Positions 7,671 to 16,065 of a stretch of DNA of 64,000 bases are shown here, piece after piece; position 1 is the stretch's first letter, and the number at the start of each line of letters is the position of its first letter. The position numbers and the translations under genes are program-made. A model generated the notes under the pieces. The model was not told the DNA's origin. It saw only the letters and a program-made list of their open reading frames with translations, and did no database searches. This stretch comes from Mucilaginibacter endophyticus. GTDB taxonomy: Bacteria; Bacteroidota; Bacteroidia; Sphingobacteriales; Sphingobacteriaceae. The stretch spans positions 1,433,949 to 1,497,948 of the forward strand of contig NZ_QPCG01000001.1 of assembly GCF_003351025.1 (NCBI RefSeq), in the 5' to 3' direction.

Positions 7671-8132
7671 ATGTCTTTTTTATCAAACCTTTGGGACCAT
7701 GTAAAATCCCTGTTCCACAACGCTTCGGGCGCTGTACACGAAATTATCACCGTGGCCGACAAAGTAGCCAACACCCTCAAAAATCTTGAAGCGAGCCAGG
7801 CCGGACAGTTCCTGGAAGCTACACTTGAGACCCTAGTGCCACCATCGGCAGTAATTGTAAATGGTATCAAATTATGGCTCCCTAAAATTGTTACTGAATT
7901 GAATTGGGCAGTGCAGGAAGACGGCAAAACAGATGAGCAAAAAATAGCTGATGCGGTGGGGTATCTTGCCAAATTGAAAGGTGTTAATCCTGATGCTTAT
8001 GCCAGCCAGTTGAACACCCTGAATGCACTTATCCAAAAATGGATGTCAGATCAGCAAGGTGCCGGCCTTAACATTCAGCAGGCGCTCACCATAAGCCAGG
8101 TAAACCATAATCCCGACCTGGTTTCGGCTTAA
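7671..8132 (+). CDS. Unrecognised 153-residue helical protein
   Basis: A soluble protein predicted to be mainly helical, with no signal peptide and no cysteine. The N-terminal third is amphipathic and the middle contains a hydrophobic stretch around LVPPSAVIVNGIKLWLPKI. I recognise no family or catalytic motif. It is separated from the preceding gene by 270 nt without another gene and is followed by a strong palindrome and a heptamer array. Composition resembles its neighbours. It could be a structural or phage-derived protein, but nothing in the sequence decides this. Confidence 0.55.
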   Translation: MSFLSNLWDHVKSLFHNASGAVHEIITVADKVANTLKNLEASQAGQFLEATLETLVPPSAVIVNGIKLWLPKIVTELNWAVQEDGKTDEQKIADAVGYLAKLKGVNPDAYASQLNTLNALIQKWMSDQQGAGLNIQQALTISQVNHNPDLVSA

Positions 8133-8165
8133 TATCATTACCGGCCAAATCTTATCATAGTACTG

Positions 8166-8198
8166 AAATCTTACGAAGTTTAAAACTTCGTAAGATTT
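8166..8198. terminator. Perfect 16-bp hairpin between convergent genes
   Basis: Arms 8166-8181 and 8183-8198 are perfect reverse complements around one base, with A-rich and T-rich ends on both sides, so the element could terminate both convergent genes. The core CTTACGAAGTTT recurs at 31720-31752, so it is a dispersed palindrome as well. Confidence 0.6.
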
Positions 8199-8279
8199 CA
8201 CCTTTCACCTTTCACCTTTCACCTTTCACCTTTCACCTTTCACCTTTCACCTTTCACCTTTCACCTTTCACCTTTCACC
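8196..8279. repeat. 12-copy TTTCACC heptamer array
   Basis: Twelve uninterrupted copies of the heptamer TTTCACC occupy 84 nt. The array overlaps the end of the hairpin at 8166-8198. On the other side it touches the stop codon of the PAS protein gene, whose last base is the first base pair of the array. Copy-number change would not alter the protein but would alter the shared 3' region of the two convergent genes. Confidence 0.9.
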
Positions 8280-9838
8280 TATTCCGATTTTTTGATGATT
8301 TCTCTTACTATATCATCAAGTTCATCGGCTGATAATGTGAGGAATTTTAGCAGTTCGGCGGCATCAGGATTTTGAGCAACGTGATCGCTCAATAAATCGG
8401 CAAGGCCCATGATGCGGGCAACAGGAGCACGTACAATATGGGCCTGGGTCCAGGCAATTTCCTTTAACTGGATGTTCTGCTTTTCTACAGCGTCGATATG
8501 GCCTTTTAGTAAGGTAACGTCCCGTTCAATCAATATCCAATGGGTTGTTGCACCTGTATTATCCTTAACCGGAGATGCAGATCTGTGGCTCCAATAACGT
8601 TCGCCGTTTTTTTTATGACTTACAATTTCAACTTCAAATGCGCTATTTTGCTCAGCTATGGCGGATGTTGTTGGTTGCTGAAACGAATGATCTGTTTTTA
8701 ATAAAATATCTATGTAGGTTCCGGTAACTTCATGCTTGCCGTATCCTGTTATATGGGTGAAAGCTTTATTAACGTAAACAATCTTTCGCTGATGGTGGCT
8801 ATTGGCTTCGGCTTCAACAATTAATACGGCGTCGGTAGCGTAGCGCAATGCTGATTCGGTAAGTCTGAGCCATTGCTCTTCTTCTTTTTGGCGGGTAATA
8901 TCCTGCATGGCGCCAATAACTCTTACCGGAATACCGGTATCTGAGTTTCTGACAATAAAAGCCCTGTCAAATACGTGCTTATATTTACCATCGGCACATA
9001 AAAAACGGTAGCTTAACTGCAGTAAGTTATCGCCATTTGTTAACGCCTTGTTTATTTGCTTGTTAATAAAATGCAGATCGGCAGGGTGAAGTTTATTTTT
9101 AAGCCATCTATTTACATCTCTAATCTCGGTTAGCTGGTGTCCAAACGTCCGGCTCATGCCATAGTTGTACAAAATAGTATCGTTAGCTATATCCCAATCC
9201 CAAATGGTATCACTGGTGGCCTGGGCAACTGTTTCATAACGGTTATTGCTTTGTTGCAAGCCATTAAACAGCATAGGCAACAATATGGCTACTACAATGC
9301 ATAATATGATCAGGTTACTGGATACTGCTATCCATGACCCCAGCGAATACTGTAAACTAATGCCGTTTTTTAACAAATTGAAATGAATGCAAATGGCTAC
9401 TGATATGCAAATGACTGCATTAGCATAAACAGTACGAAAAGGATGCTCTCCATGAAAAACCAGCAGGCAAAATATCGTCAGTGCCAATAAATACAACAAT
9501 CCGGGGCCATACCAGCCAAGATAATAAAGCAAACCAACGGCAAGGAGGTATAACAGACCTATAAACCACGATTTGCGCGCCTTAACACTCATTCCTGGTA
9601 ATAATATTGACGCAGTAATGCTTGCTACAATAAATATATCAAACCCTGCAAGTGTATATAGATGGCTAATTATACTCATGTAAACACCAGGTATCAGCGC
9701 AAAAAGAAACAGCGGGAACAGATATAACATCATGGTAGCAAACAATTTGTTGCTCCAATAATGTAAACCGTGCAGTTGAGATGTATCGCCCGAGCAGTTT
9801 TGGATAATAATGCTTTTATAAGCTTGCCAGATCTGCAT
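8279..9838 (-). CDS. Membrane PAS-PAS protein with kinase-like dimerisation end but no ATPase domain
   Basis: A 519-residue protein. About residues 30-195 hold six or seven hydrophobic helices. A first PAS/PAC unit follows at about 203-320 and a second at about 325-440. The last 70 residues resemble a HisKA dimerisation helix pair, with a His in the segment [16 protein letters not shown]. The ORF ends there, with no N, G1 or G2 box, so it cannot phosphorylate itself as a normal histidine kinase. It may serve as a phosphotransfer partner or a sensory subunit for another kinase. The stop codon is followed at once by a heptamer array. No response regulator is adjacent. Confidence 0.85.
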   Translation of the reverse strand: MQIWQAYKSIIIQNCSGDTSQLHGLHYWSNKLFATMMLYLFPLFLFALIPGVYMSIISHLYTLAGFDIFIVASITASILLPGMSVKARKSWFIGLLYLLAVGLLYYLGWYGPGLLYLLALTIFCLLVFHGEHPFRTVYANAVICISVAICIHFNLLKNGISLQYSLGSWIAVSSNLIILCIVVAILLPMLFNGLQQSNNRYETVAQATSDTIWDWDIANDTILYNYGMSRTFGHQLTEIRDVNRWLKNKLHPADLHFINKQINKALTNGDNLLQLSYRFLCADGKYKHVFDRAFIVRNSDTGIPVRVIGAMQDITRQKEEEQWLRLTESALRYATDAVLIVEAEANSHHQRKIVYVNKAFTHITGYGKHEVTGTYIDILLKTDHSFQQPTTSAIAEQNSAFEVEIVSHKKNGERYWSHRSASPVKDNTGATTHWILIERDVTLLKGHIDAVEKQNIQLKEIAWTQAHIVRAPVARIMGLADLLSDHVAQNPDAAELLKFLTLSADELDDIVREIIKKSE

Positions 9839-10141
9839 CAGTTTTTTCGTGATATTAGAGAATATGTTGAACCGCCACTACAGTGCAGTATATGACGCGA
9901 GGTATAAAACGCGCGTTGCGAATCTGGAAAAAAATAAGGCATAGATGTGGTACCGTCAGTTTACTAAAATATTAAATAAACATATAGGTTGTACGCGCTT
10001 TTGGGATGTTGTGTAACAATATACTATTAAATTAAATTTAATTATTGCTGTTAATGTTCATAATGAGATATTTATAGCAATCAATTATTCGCTTTTTCTT
10101 CTGTTTATCTGACATTTAATGCTTTTTGATCGCGTAAAATT
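9839..10141. other. Intergenic region without recognised gene
   Basis: About 300 nt between divergently transcribed PAS protein and YdjC deacetylase genes. It is AT-rich in the half nearer the deacetylase. No ORF, strong hairpin or convincing promoter pair was found by eye, although both genes must have promoters here. Confidence 0.4.
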
Positions 10142-11062
10142 ATGAAAAGGATAGTCATAATAGCATTTATTCTTATTGGTGGTGCTTTTGTTAGCAAGGG
10201 GTTTGCTCAGCAAACGAATGGTAATCTTCCGCGTTTGCTTATCAGATTGGATGATATCGGCATGAACCACTCTGTAAATATAGCCATGCTTAAAGCAGCG
10301 CAAACCGGTATGCCGTTGTCGGCCTCGGTACAGTTTGCGTGCCCATGGTACCAGGAGGCTGTTGAAATATTAAAGCAATATCCAAATGTTACTGTCGGCG
10401 TTCATCTCACGCTAACATCCGAGTGGAAAAACTACCGCTGGGGACCGGTAACAGGGCGCACGGCAGTGCCGAGTCTGGTTGATTCAAACGGATATTTTCC
10501 ACAGTCAACACGGGCATTTGCTAAAAGCGGGTATAAACTAAGCGAAATTGAAGCCGAATTATCGGCACAAATTGAAAGGGCTAAAGCATCAGGATTGAAA
10601 ATAACTTACATCGATCCGCACATGGGAATTATGCTCTCCACACCCGAACTGCGTGCCCTTACCGAAAAACTGGCGCGCAAGTACAAACTCGCTATATCAA
10701 CCTTAAGTAGCGTAACTTATTTCGGCGAAACCTATAAAGAAATGTGGGGTGAACCTATCGCTACAAAAAAAGAGGCGTTTTTAGCTTATGTAAGTACATT
10801 AAACCCCGATAAGCCAAACATGATGGTACTGCATACCGCTACGCCCAGCCCCGAAATGGATGTACTGGTTGATATGAACAGCAATATGATGAACTCGAAG
10901 GATGGCAAGCCATTAACCAGCGTACATCGTCAAACTGAACTTAATGCTTTATTATCACCCGAGTTTGCGGCAATGATTGGCAAAAAGTTTCAGCTTATTA
11001 ATTACGATCAGTTGCTTGCGGGCAAGGATATCAGTGTTCTTAAAGCAGTAGATAATAAATAG
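10142..11062 (+). CDS. YdjC/ChbG-family carbohydrate deacetylase, exported
   Basis: A 306-residue protein with an N-terminal signal peptide (cleavage likely near FAQQ, about 23). The ChbG/YdjC fold follows, with the metal-binding residues in place: Asp37/Asp38 in RLDDIGM, His88 in GVHLTLTSEW and His160 in YIDPHMG. Characterised family members remove acetyl groups from diacetylchitobiose-type sugars. The exact substrate here is unknown. Export to the periplasm or surface distinguishes it from the cytosolic ChbG of enterobacteria and suggests work on extracellular acetylated glycans. It is a single gene, ending 6 nt from a convergent small membrane protein gene. Confidence 0.9.
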   Translation: MKRIVIIAFILIGGAFVSKGFAQQTNGNLPRLLIRLDDIGMNHSVNIAMLKAAQTGMPLSASVQFACPWYQEAVEILKQYPNVTVGVHLTLTSEWKNYRWGPVTGRTAVPSLVDSNGYFPQSTRAFAKSGYKLSEIEAELSAQIERAKASGLKITYIDPHMGIMLSTPELRALTEKLARKYKLAISTLSSVTYFGETYKEMWGEPIATKKEAFLAYVSTLNPDKPNMMVLHTATPSPEMDVLVDMNSNMMNSKDGKPLTSVHRQTELNALLSPEFAAMIGKKFQLINYDQLLAGKDISVLKAVDNK

Positions 11063-11068
11063 ATCACC

Positions 11069-11278
11069 TTATTTTTTTGAAACAGCAATTATAACAATGC
11101 CGCCTATAACAAATATACCGCCAAGGTAAGGTGGCCAGTTAACAGTCTTTTCTCTATCGGCCGATACCTGTATGGGGCCGGCATCAATGATCTTTTCTTT
11201 TTTGGTGTAAGTGAAGCCCGTCCAGATGAGCATAGCCGCACCAACAACGATGAGCAGGATCCCGATTGTTTTGTTCAT
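11069..11278 (-). CDS. Small two-helix membrane protein
   Basis: A 69-residue protein with hydrophobic helices at about 4-23 and 48-67, joined by a polar loop that contains IDAGPIQVSADREKTV. This layout (a helix, a short charged hairpin, a helix) is common among uncharacterised Bacteroidota and proteobacterial membrane proteins of about 70 residues. No function is known. It is convergent with the deacetylase gene and separated by about 180 nt from the divergent ABC ATPase gene. Confidence 0.7.
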   Translation of the reverse strand: MNKTIGILLIVVGAAMLIWTGFTYTKKEKIIDAGPIQVSADREKTVNWPPYLGGIFVIGGIVIIAVSKK

Positions 11279-11460
11279 GGTTTTATAATTTGGTTATTTT
11301 TAAACAAATAGCTTTTTATAGCTATTTGTTTGCAGTTGTTAATTGGAGGGCATATAAAATTTTTTTGCGTTTAACTTTTTTTTAGATTAGAAGCCTGAAT
11401 CCGGAACTGTATGCCGCGAGTTGGACTTTTCGCTAACAGCCTGAAAATTAATTACCTTAG

Positions 11461-12468
11461 ATGCAAGATGATTTAATACTGGAAACCATATCGGTTACCA
11501 AAAACTTTTTTGGAGATAAGTCTTCGGGGGTTAATAACATTACCATTTTTATTCCAAAAGGAAAAATAACGGCGATAGTTGGCGAAAGCGGTAGTGGCAA
11601 AACTACATTATTAAACCTGCTTTACGGAACATTGGAACCTGATCATGGTGAAGTATTTTTTAAGGAGGAGCAGGTATTGAGCAGGGAGAAAGGGTTGCAG
11701 CATGCCCACAAAGTGATGCGGATGGTAACTCAGCATGATACAGATCTTGACCCTCGTACGTCTGTATGGGATACAATATGTGAAGGGTTGCCCGATGGCG
11801 ATCAGAGCCAGGCCATTCACCTGGTTACCGATGCGTTAAATTTATTAAGTATTTATCCCATCAGGGAGATGCCTTTTGGTAAATTAAGCGGAGGCGAGAA
11901 GCAACGGGTAACTATTGCCAAAGCGCTGATAAGCCGCCCCGAAGTTTTACTGCTTGATGAGCCTTTTAATCAGGTTGATGCTACCTATCGGGAAGGACTA
12001 CAGCATGATATCAGGTATATTGTAAAGGAGTGGGGGGTAACTGTAGTATTGGTGTCACATGATCCTGCCGAGATACTCTCTATGGCAGATGAACTGATTG
12101 TGCTTAAAGAAGGTGAGATAGTAGAAAACGGTAGCCCCGAACAGTTATATCATTCACCTAAATTGTTGTATACAGCTCAAATTTTAGCCAGCTGTACTCA
12201 CCTAAATTCAACCCAGGCAAAGGTTTGCGGTATAAAAAGTAAACGTGGCGCTGTAGTGGTTTACGCCGAGCATATTAAAATAAGCGGTCTTGGCAGTAAA
12301 TGGCAGGTTAAGATGGTATTGTTTAAAGGCTTTTTTGAAGAGCTTGTTATTGAGAAAGAAGGTATCACATTAAGGGTACTTAATTACGACAGGCGCAAAT
12401 ACCCGGTTGGCAGCAAGGTAGGTATCAGCATCAGTAAATATTTTGAATTTGGGAAGTGGGAGAGTTAA
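11461..12468 (+). CDS. Orphan ABC transporter ATP-binding protein
   Basis: A 335-residue ABC ATPase. The nucleotide-binding domain covers about 5-235, with Walker A GESGSGKTT, signature LSGGEKQRV, Walker B LLLDEPFNQVD and an H-loop in VSHDP. A further 90 residues form a C-terminal extension that resembles the TOBE-like regulatory domains of importer ATPases such as the sulfate, iron and spermidine families. No permease or binding-protein gene is adjacent on either side, so the transported substrate cannot be named and it must pair with a permease elsewhere. The gene converges with the EamA transporter gene. Confidence 0.9.
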   Translation: MQDDLILETISVTKNFFGDKSSGVNNITIFIPKGKITAIVGESGSGKTTLLNLLYGTLEPDHGEVFFKEEQVLSREKGLQHAHKVMRMVTQHDTDLDPRTSVWDTICEGLPDGDQSQAIHLVTDALNLLSIYPIREMPFGKLSGGEKQRVTIAKALISRPEVLLLDEPFNQVDATYREGLQHDIRYIVKEWGVTVVLVSHDPAEILSMADELIVLKEGEIVENGSPEQLYHSPKLLYTAQILASCTHLNSTQAKVCGIKSKRGAVVVYAEHIKISGLGSKWQVKMVLFKGFFEELVIEKEGITLRVLNYDRRKYPVGSKVGISISKYFEFGKWES

Positions 12469-12480
12469 TTAAAACTCCCG

Positions 12481-13437
12481 TCACTTCGCCACTGCTAATT
12501 CTCCGGTTTTTGCTTTCCTGTATTTCGATAAATTGATCAATAATACACTGCTCAATATCACAACCAATCCCGCAATCTGTATTAAAGTCACACGTTCGCC
12601 GGCAAAAATTACCCCGAGCAGTACAGCTATGACTGGGTTAACATAGGCGTATGTTCCAACTTGAGTAGCCGGTTTAACCTGTAAAAGCCATACATAGGCG
12701 CTGAACGCGGCTATTGAGCCAAATACTATCAGGTAGGCTAATGCGTACCAGCTTTGCGCAGGTATACTGTTCCACTGAACTCTTTCCACTTCGTTATTTA
12801 AAAAGCTTGCCGGTAAAAAGAATGCGCCGGCCGCAAGCATTTGCCATGCTGTATTTACAGATACCGAGCCTTTTGTGTTATAATGTTTTGAATATAATGA
12901 GCCCGAAGCCCAGCCAAGCGTGCCGAATAAAAGCAACAACATTCCCGGTAATTTTGATGACCCGTTTGCCGATCCCAATACATCCTCAATCTGATCGCGG
13001 AATAAGAGTATCACACCTATAAACCCTATGATAAGCCCGGCAATGGTACTTTTGCTTTTAAAGTTGGTGCTCCAGTTAGGTTTATCAAGCAACACAAACC
13101 AAATTGGCGGCGAGGTTACCATAATGGCTACCATGGCACTCGGCAGCGTTTGTTCGGCCCATATTACCGCGCCGTTACCTATTACCAGCAACAGGAACCC
13201 ACTTACTGCAGCATGCAATATATTTTGTTTTACAAAAATCCTTTCCCCCTTAATAACGCACCACACCATTAACAATAAGCCAGCTGTAAAAAAGCGCAAG
13301 GCTCCCAGCAGTAATGGCGGAAAGCCGGCGACTGCCATTTTTATAAAAAAGTAAGTAGAGCCCCATACAATGTAAACGATGGCGAATGCTATAACAACTA
13401 ATACAGGTGATGCAGATTTTGTGGTTGTGGGTGTCAT
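12481..13437 (-). CDS. EamA/DMT-family transporter
   Basis: A 318-residue integral membrane protein with about ten hydrophobic helices in two repeated EamA halves (about 10-145 and 165-305). The N-terminus has the typical IVYIVWGSTYFFIK. The second half carries the usual YVNPVIAVLLG and GERVT region. Drug/metabolite superfamily members of this type (YedA/RhaT-like) export amino acids or other metabolites. It follows an Lrp-family regulator on the same strand with 7 nt between them. This suggests an amino-acid exporter under Lrp-type control, as seen for several such pairs. Confidence 0.9.
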   Translation of the reverse strand: MTPTTTKSASPVLVVIAFAIVYIVWGSTYFFIKMAVAGFPPLLLGALRFFTAGLLLMVWCVIKGERIFVKQNILHAAVSGFLLLVIGNGAVIWAEQTLPSAMVAIMVTSPPIWFVLLDKPNWSTNFKSKSTIAGLIIGFIGVILLFRDQIEDVLGSANGSSKLPGMLLLLFGTLGWASGSLYSKHYNTKGSVSVNTAWQMLAAGAFFLPASFLNNEVERVQWNSIPAQSWYALAYLIVFGSIAAFSAYVWLLQVKPATQVGTYAYVNPVIAVLLGVIFAGERVTLIQIAGLVVILSSVLLINLSKYRKAKTGELAVAK

Positions 13438-13444
13438 GGTGTAT

Positions 13445-13924
13445 TTATTTTTCGGGTATAACCAATTGTTGTTGTTCTTTTTTGGTTTCGAGTACTATGG
13501 TAGTGCGGGTACTCAAAATGTGGGGTATTTTGCTAAAATGGGTGCGCATTAAGTTCATCAATGAAGCCGAATCATAAGTGCGCACTTTTATCAGGTAGCA
13601 ATCATCGCCGGCTATGTGATGTACTTCCTGCACTTCGGGTATTTTAGCCAGTTCGCTCGAGGTGGCATCACTTCCGGGCCCGTCGGCTGCTTTCATAAAA
13701 ATGAAAGCCAGCATTTTTTGCTGCAGGGCTGCCGGATTAATACGGGTAGTATATTGTTGGATCACGTTTTTTTGCTCCAGTTTTTTTACGCGCTCCAGTA
13801 TGCCTGATGGGGCCATGCCAAGCTCGCGGGCCAGATCGGCATTGGAGATGCGGGCATTTTCCTGCATCAATCGTAAAATTTGGAGATCGGTTTTATCTAA
13901 AATAATTTCCGGTTCGTTAATCAT
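13445..13924 (-). CDS. Lrp/AsnC-family transcriptional regulator
   Basis: A 159-residue regulator. The N-terminal HTH is at about 10-60 (LDKTDLQILRLMQENARISNADLARELGMAPSG pattern, read in parts), followed by the RAM/AsnC ligand domain at about 70-150, with VQEVHHIAGDDCYLIKV. Family members bind amino acids and control their transport or metabolism. It is the first gene of a two-gene unit with the EamA exporter, 7 nt apart, and probably regulates that exporter and itself. Confidence 0.93.
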   Translation of the reverse strand: MINEPEIILDKTDLQILRLMQENARISNADLARELGMAPSGILERVKKLEQKNVIQQYTTRINPAALQQKMLAFIFMKAADGPGSDATSSELAKIPEVQEVHHIAGDDCYLIKVRTYDSASLMNLMRTHFSKIPHILSTRTTIVLETKKEQQQLVIPEK

Positions 13925-14159
13925 ACAGTAATGTTCGTTATAAATTGAATAAAATTCAAATATTTATTAGTAAAATGAATTTAATTCGACAAAAGCATAT
14001 TTATTGTGTTTAAACATCGTTTTGATTTGCGATGATGGTAGGCGGTATAACCCTGCTTTTGGTAATAAAAAGGAGGTTTTGGGGACGGTAGAAAATTTTT
14101 AAAAAAAATTTAAAATGTTTTTAAATCACAATCGTCTTTATCTTTAAAAGGAAAAGAAA

Positions 14160-14735
14160 TTGACAACAGCGATAATGCCCCAGGACAAAAACAGCCACAT
14201 CATACAAACAATTGCGTCGTATGGTAAAAGCCTGTTGGGATTTATTCGCCGGAGGGTAAAAAACGATGCCGACGCCGAGGACATATTACAGGATGTTTGG
14301 TACCAGTTTAGCGCTGTTATTAATTCTGAACCGATTGAACAAACCAGCGCCTGGCTATACCGGGTGGCCCGGAACAAAATAACTGACAAGCATAAAAAAA
14401 AGACGGAAACCCTGCTTGATGATATGCTGGCCGATGATGAGGATTATGACGATGAGGCACCGGACTTTAAAGCCATACTCCTTACCGAAGCTACTACTCC
14501 TGAAACCGAGTATTTGCGCAACCTTTTTTGGGAGCAGTTATTTTTTGCGCTGGATGAATTGCCCGAAGAGCAAAAACAGGTATTTGTTTGGCATGAGCTT
14601 GAAGATATCCCCTTTGAGGAAATTGCCAAACGTACCGGGCTAAATACCAACACCCTGGTATCAAGAAAAAGGTATGCGGTATTACACTTACGCAAACGGC
14701 TTGCCCAGCTTTACCAGGAAATTACAGAATATTAA
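14160..14735 (+). CDS. RNA polymerase sigma-70 factor, ECF-like
   Basis: A 191-residue sigma factor with region 2 at about 20-85 (RRRVKNDADAEDILQDVWYQF) and region 4 at about 130-182 (LPEEQKQVF, EEIAKRTGLNTNTLVSRK). An acidic linker lies between them. No anti-sigma factor of the FecR or zinc-ribbon kind is adjacent; instead a small membrane protein gene starts 20 nt after its stop. The listed start is TTG at 14160. An ATG at 14175 is an alternative that would remove five residues. The set looks like a small stress-response operon, but its signal is unknown. Confidence 0.9.
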   Translation: MTTAIMPQDKNSHIIQTIASYGKSLLGFIRRRVKNDADAEDILQDVWYQFSAVINSEPIEQTSAWLYRVARNKITDKHKKKTETLLDDMLADDEDYDDEAPDFKAILLTEATTPETEYLRNLFWEQLFFALDELPEEQKQVFVWHELEDIPFEEIAKRTGLNTNTLVSRKRYAVLHLRKRLAQLYQEITEY

Positions 14736-14755
14736 AAATTAAGACATTATATAAC

Positions 14756-15163
14756 ATGAAACCATTTTTTTATAAAAGGCGATTTTTCTTCATCCCACTT
14801 GGGGTGATTGCCTGCCTGGCTGTTATCAGCTTTGTTGTGATGCAGCTTTGGAACCATTTATTACCCGATATTTTACATGTAACAGCCATTACTTACTGGC
14901 AGGCCATGGGCATATTTATACTATGTAAGGTATTGTTTGGCTTTGGCAAAGGCGGACCTAAAGGCGGAGGCGGCGCACCATGGATGCGCGGACGCATGGC
15001 CGAGCGTTTCAAAAATATGAGCCCTGAAGACAGGGAAAAATTTCGTGCCCAATGGGAAGACCGTATGTGCGGATGGAAAGACCGCGGCCATGGTTATGGC
15101 AGGTTTGACCGCGACTGGGACAATTTTAAAACTACAGCTAACGAAGAGAAGACAGCTGAATAA
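14756..15163 (+). CDS. Two-helix membrane protein downstream of the sigma factor
   Basis: A 135-residue protein with two hydrophobic helices (about 10-32 and 44-62), a Gly-rich hinge (GKGGPKGGGG) and a charged cytoplasmic or periplasmic tail containing MSPEDREKFRAQWEDRM, CGWKD and HGYGRFDRDWD. No named family is recognised. It lies 20 nt after the sigma factor and is very likely co-transcribed. It could act as the membrane partner that holds or releases the sigma factor, or as an effector of the response. It has a single Cys and several His and Asp residues in the tail, so a metal-related role is possible but unsupported. Confidence 0.75.
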   Translation: MKPFFYKRRFFFIPLGVIACLAVISFVVMQLWNHLLPDILHVTAITYWQAMGIFILCKVLFGFGKGGPKGGGGAPWMRGRMAERFKNMSPEDREKFRAQWEDRMCGWKDRGHGYGRFDRDWDNFKTTANEEKTAE

Positions 15164-15258
15164 ACCCAAAGCTTAAGACTTCGAGCAGAAAACTCATTGC
15201 TTTTTGCTTTGAGCTTTCTGCTTGAATTAATATTTATCTACCCTAAAAATAAATTACA

Positions 15259-15474
15259 ATGGATGTACTGGTATTTGCAACAAGCGTACGGCAGAAACGG
15301 CAAGTGAGCCGGGTACAAAATCTGTTAACCAAAGTGCCCGCCATAGCCCAATGGAACTTTGATCTGGAAGATTGCGACAATATTTTACGTGTTGAGGCTA
15401 AAGATATTTCACCCCGTTATATCGAATCGCTGTTGCAAAAAGCAGGCATCCATTGCCAGGAACTGAGTTACTGA
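15259..15474 (+). CDS. Small ferredoxin-fold protein, HMA-like
   Basis: A 71-residue protein whose strand-helix-strand-strand-helix-strand pattern resembles a heavy-metal-associated domain. The pieces MDVLVFATSV, VQNLLTKVPAIAQWNFDLED, ILRVEAKD and YIESLLQKAGI line up with that fold. The CxxC metal site is missing. Proteins of this kind are often found next to sigma factors or metal genes in Bacteroidota. It lies 95 nt after the preceding membrane protein gene, in the same direction, and may belong to the same operon. Confidence 0.65.
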   Translation: MDVLVFATSVRQKRQVSRVQNLLTKVPAIAQWNFDLEDCDNILRVEAKDISPRYIESLLQKAGIHCQELSY

Positions 15475-15478
15475 TCAG

Positions 15479-15964
15479 CTATACATCCGTATAAGGATTG
15501 TAAGCATCATCAGGGTACCAGGTACCTGCAAACAAGGCATCTTGCCTTTTAATACGGCAGCGTTGTACATGATCGGCATCAATAAAGCTATGATGCTGAT
15601 CGGGAGTGCCCCAATCCCCTCCCCATATCATTTTGTGGGCATGGGCCAGTTTACCTAAAAAAGCAAAGTTTGAATCCCATGAGGGATTGCCATGAACGTT
15701 AAGCACAATATCGCAGGCTAAGCCATAGTGGTGTACGCCCACTTTTTCTAATTTGCTTTTGCCTGTATCAAATAAATGCTTTTGCCGGGCCTGGCTGCGG
15801 TAAGTTTCAAATATCATCAGGTTTATGCCCTGATCTTTAGCGCCTGCAATAATATCAAAAACAAGTTGACGGGTAACAGGTTCAAGTAAGTTGGGATCGC
15901 TGATACACTCAACCGAATTGAACCTGCTATCTTTTGCAATAACATCCTGAAAAAAGTTTGACAT
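15479..15964 (-). CDS. M15-family peptidoglycan peptidase
   Basis: A 161-residue protein with the D-Ala-D-Ala carboxypeptidase/endolysin VanY-type fold. Likely zinc ligands and catalytic residues are His78 or His79 and Asp85 in GVHHYGLACDI, and His124/His125 in PDQHH. An Arg in TYRSQARQ marks the family. There is no signal peptide, so it is cytosolic or released by lysis, as for phage endolysins; no phage genes are adjacent. The predicted substrate is the L-Ala-D-Glu or D-Ala-D-Ala bond of peptidoglycan. Convergent with the preceding gene, 4 nt away. Confidence 0.85.
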   Translation of the reverse strand: MSNFFQDVIAKDSRFNSVECISDPNLLEPVTRQLVFDIIAGAKDQGINLMIFETYRSQARQKHLFDTGKSKLEKVGVHHYGLACDIVLNVHGNPSWDSNFAFLGKLAHAHKMIWGGDWGTPDQHHSFIDADHVQRCRIKRQDALFAGTWYPDDAYNPYTDV

Positions 15965-16031
15965 AGCTGTAAGGAATAATCGTGAATAAATTAGGTTTTT
16001 TTGCTAATTTAGCTGATATTCAGATATTTGT

Positions 16032-16049
16032 CAATCCGTGAAAACACGG
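16032..16049 (+). repeat. Dispersed hairpin motif CAATCCGTGAAAACACGG, copy 1
   Basis: An 18-nt motif whose CCGTG-AAAA-CACGG part forms a 5-bp tetraloop hairpin. The exact reverse complement occurs at 21977-21994. It lies in the gap between the M15 peptidase gene (divergent) and the VOC gene. Confidence 0.6.
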
Positions 16050-16065
16050 GGTGTAGGGGTAGGTG

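Noticed and set aside
6311..8132. A prophage
   Set aside because: No integrase, terminase, capsid or tail gene is present, so only an accessory patch can be claimed.
8196..8279. Regular repeat array that could be read as a CRISPR
   Set aside because: The unit is 7 nt with no spacers and there are no cas genes.
11461..12468. CcmA ATPase partner of CcmB
   Set aside because: The protein is 335 residues with a TOBE-like extension, whereas CcmA is about 200 residues, and it lies 32 kb from ccmB.
13028..13354. 108-residue plus-strand ORF inside the EamA gene
   Set aside because: Shadow of a clear membrane-transporter frame.
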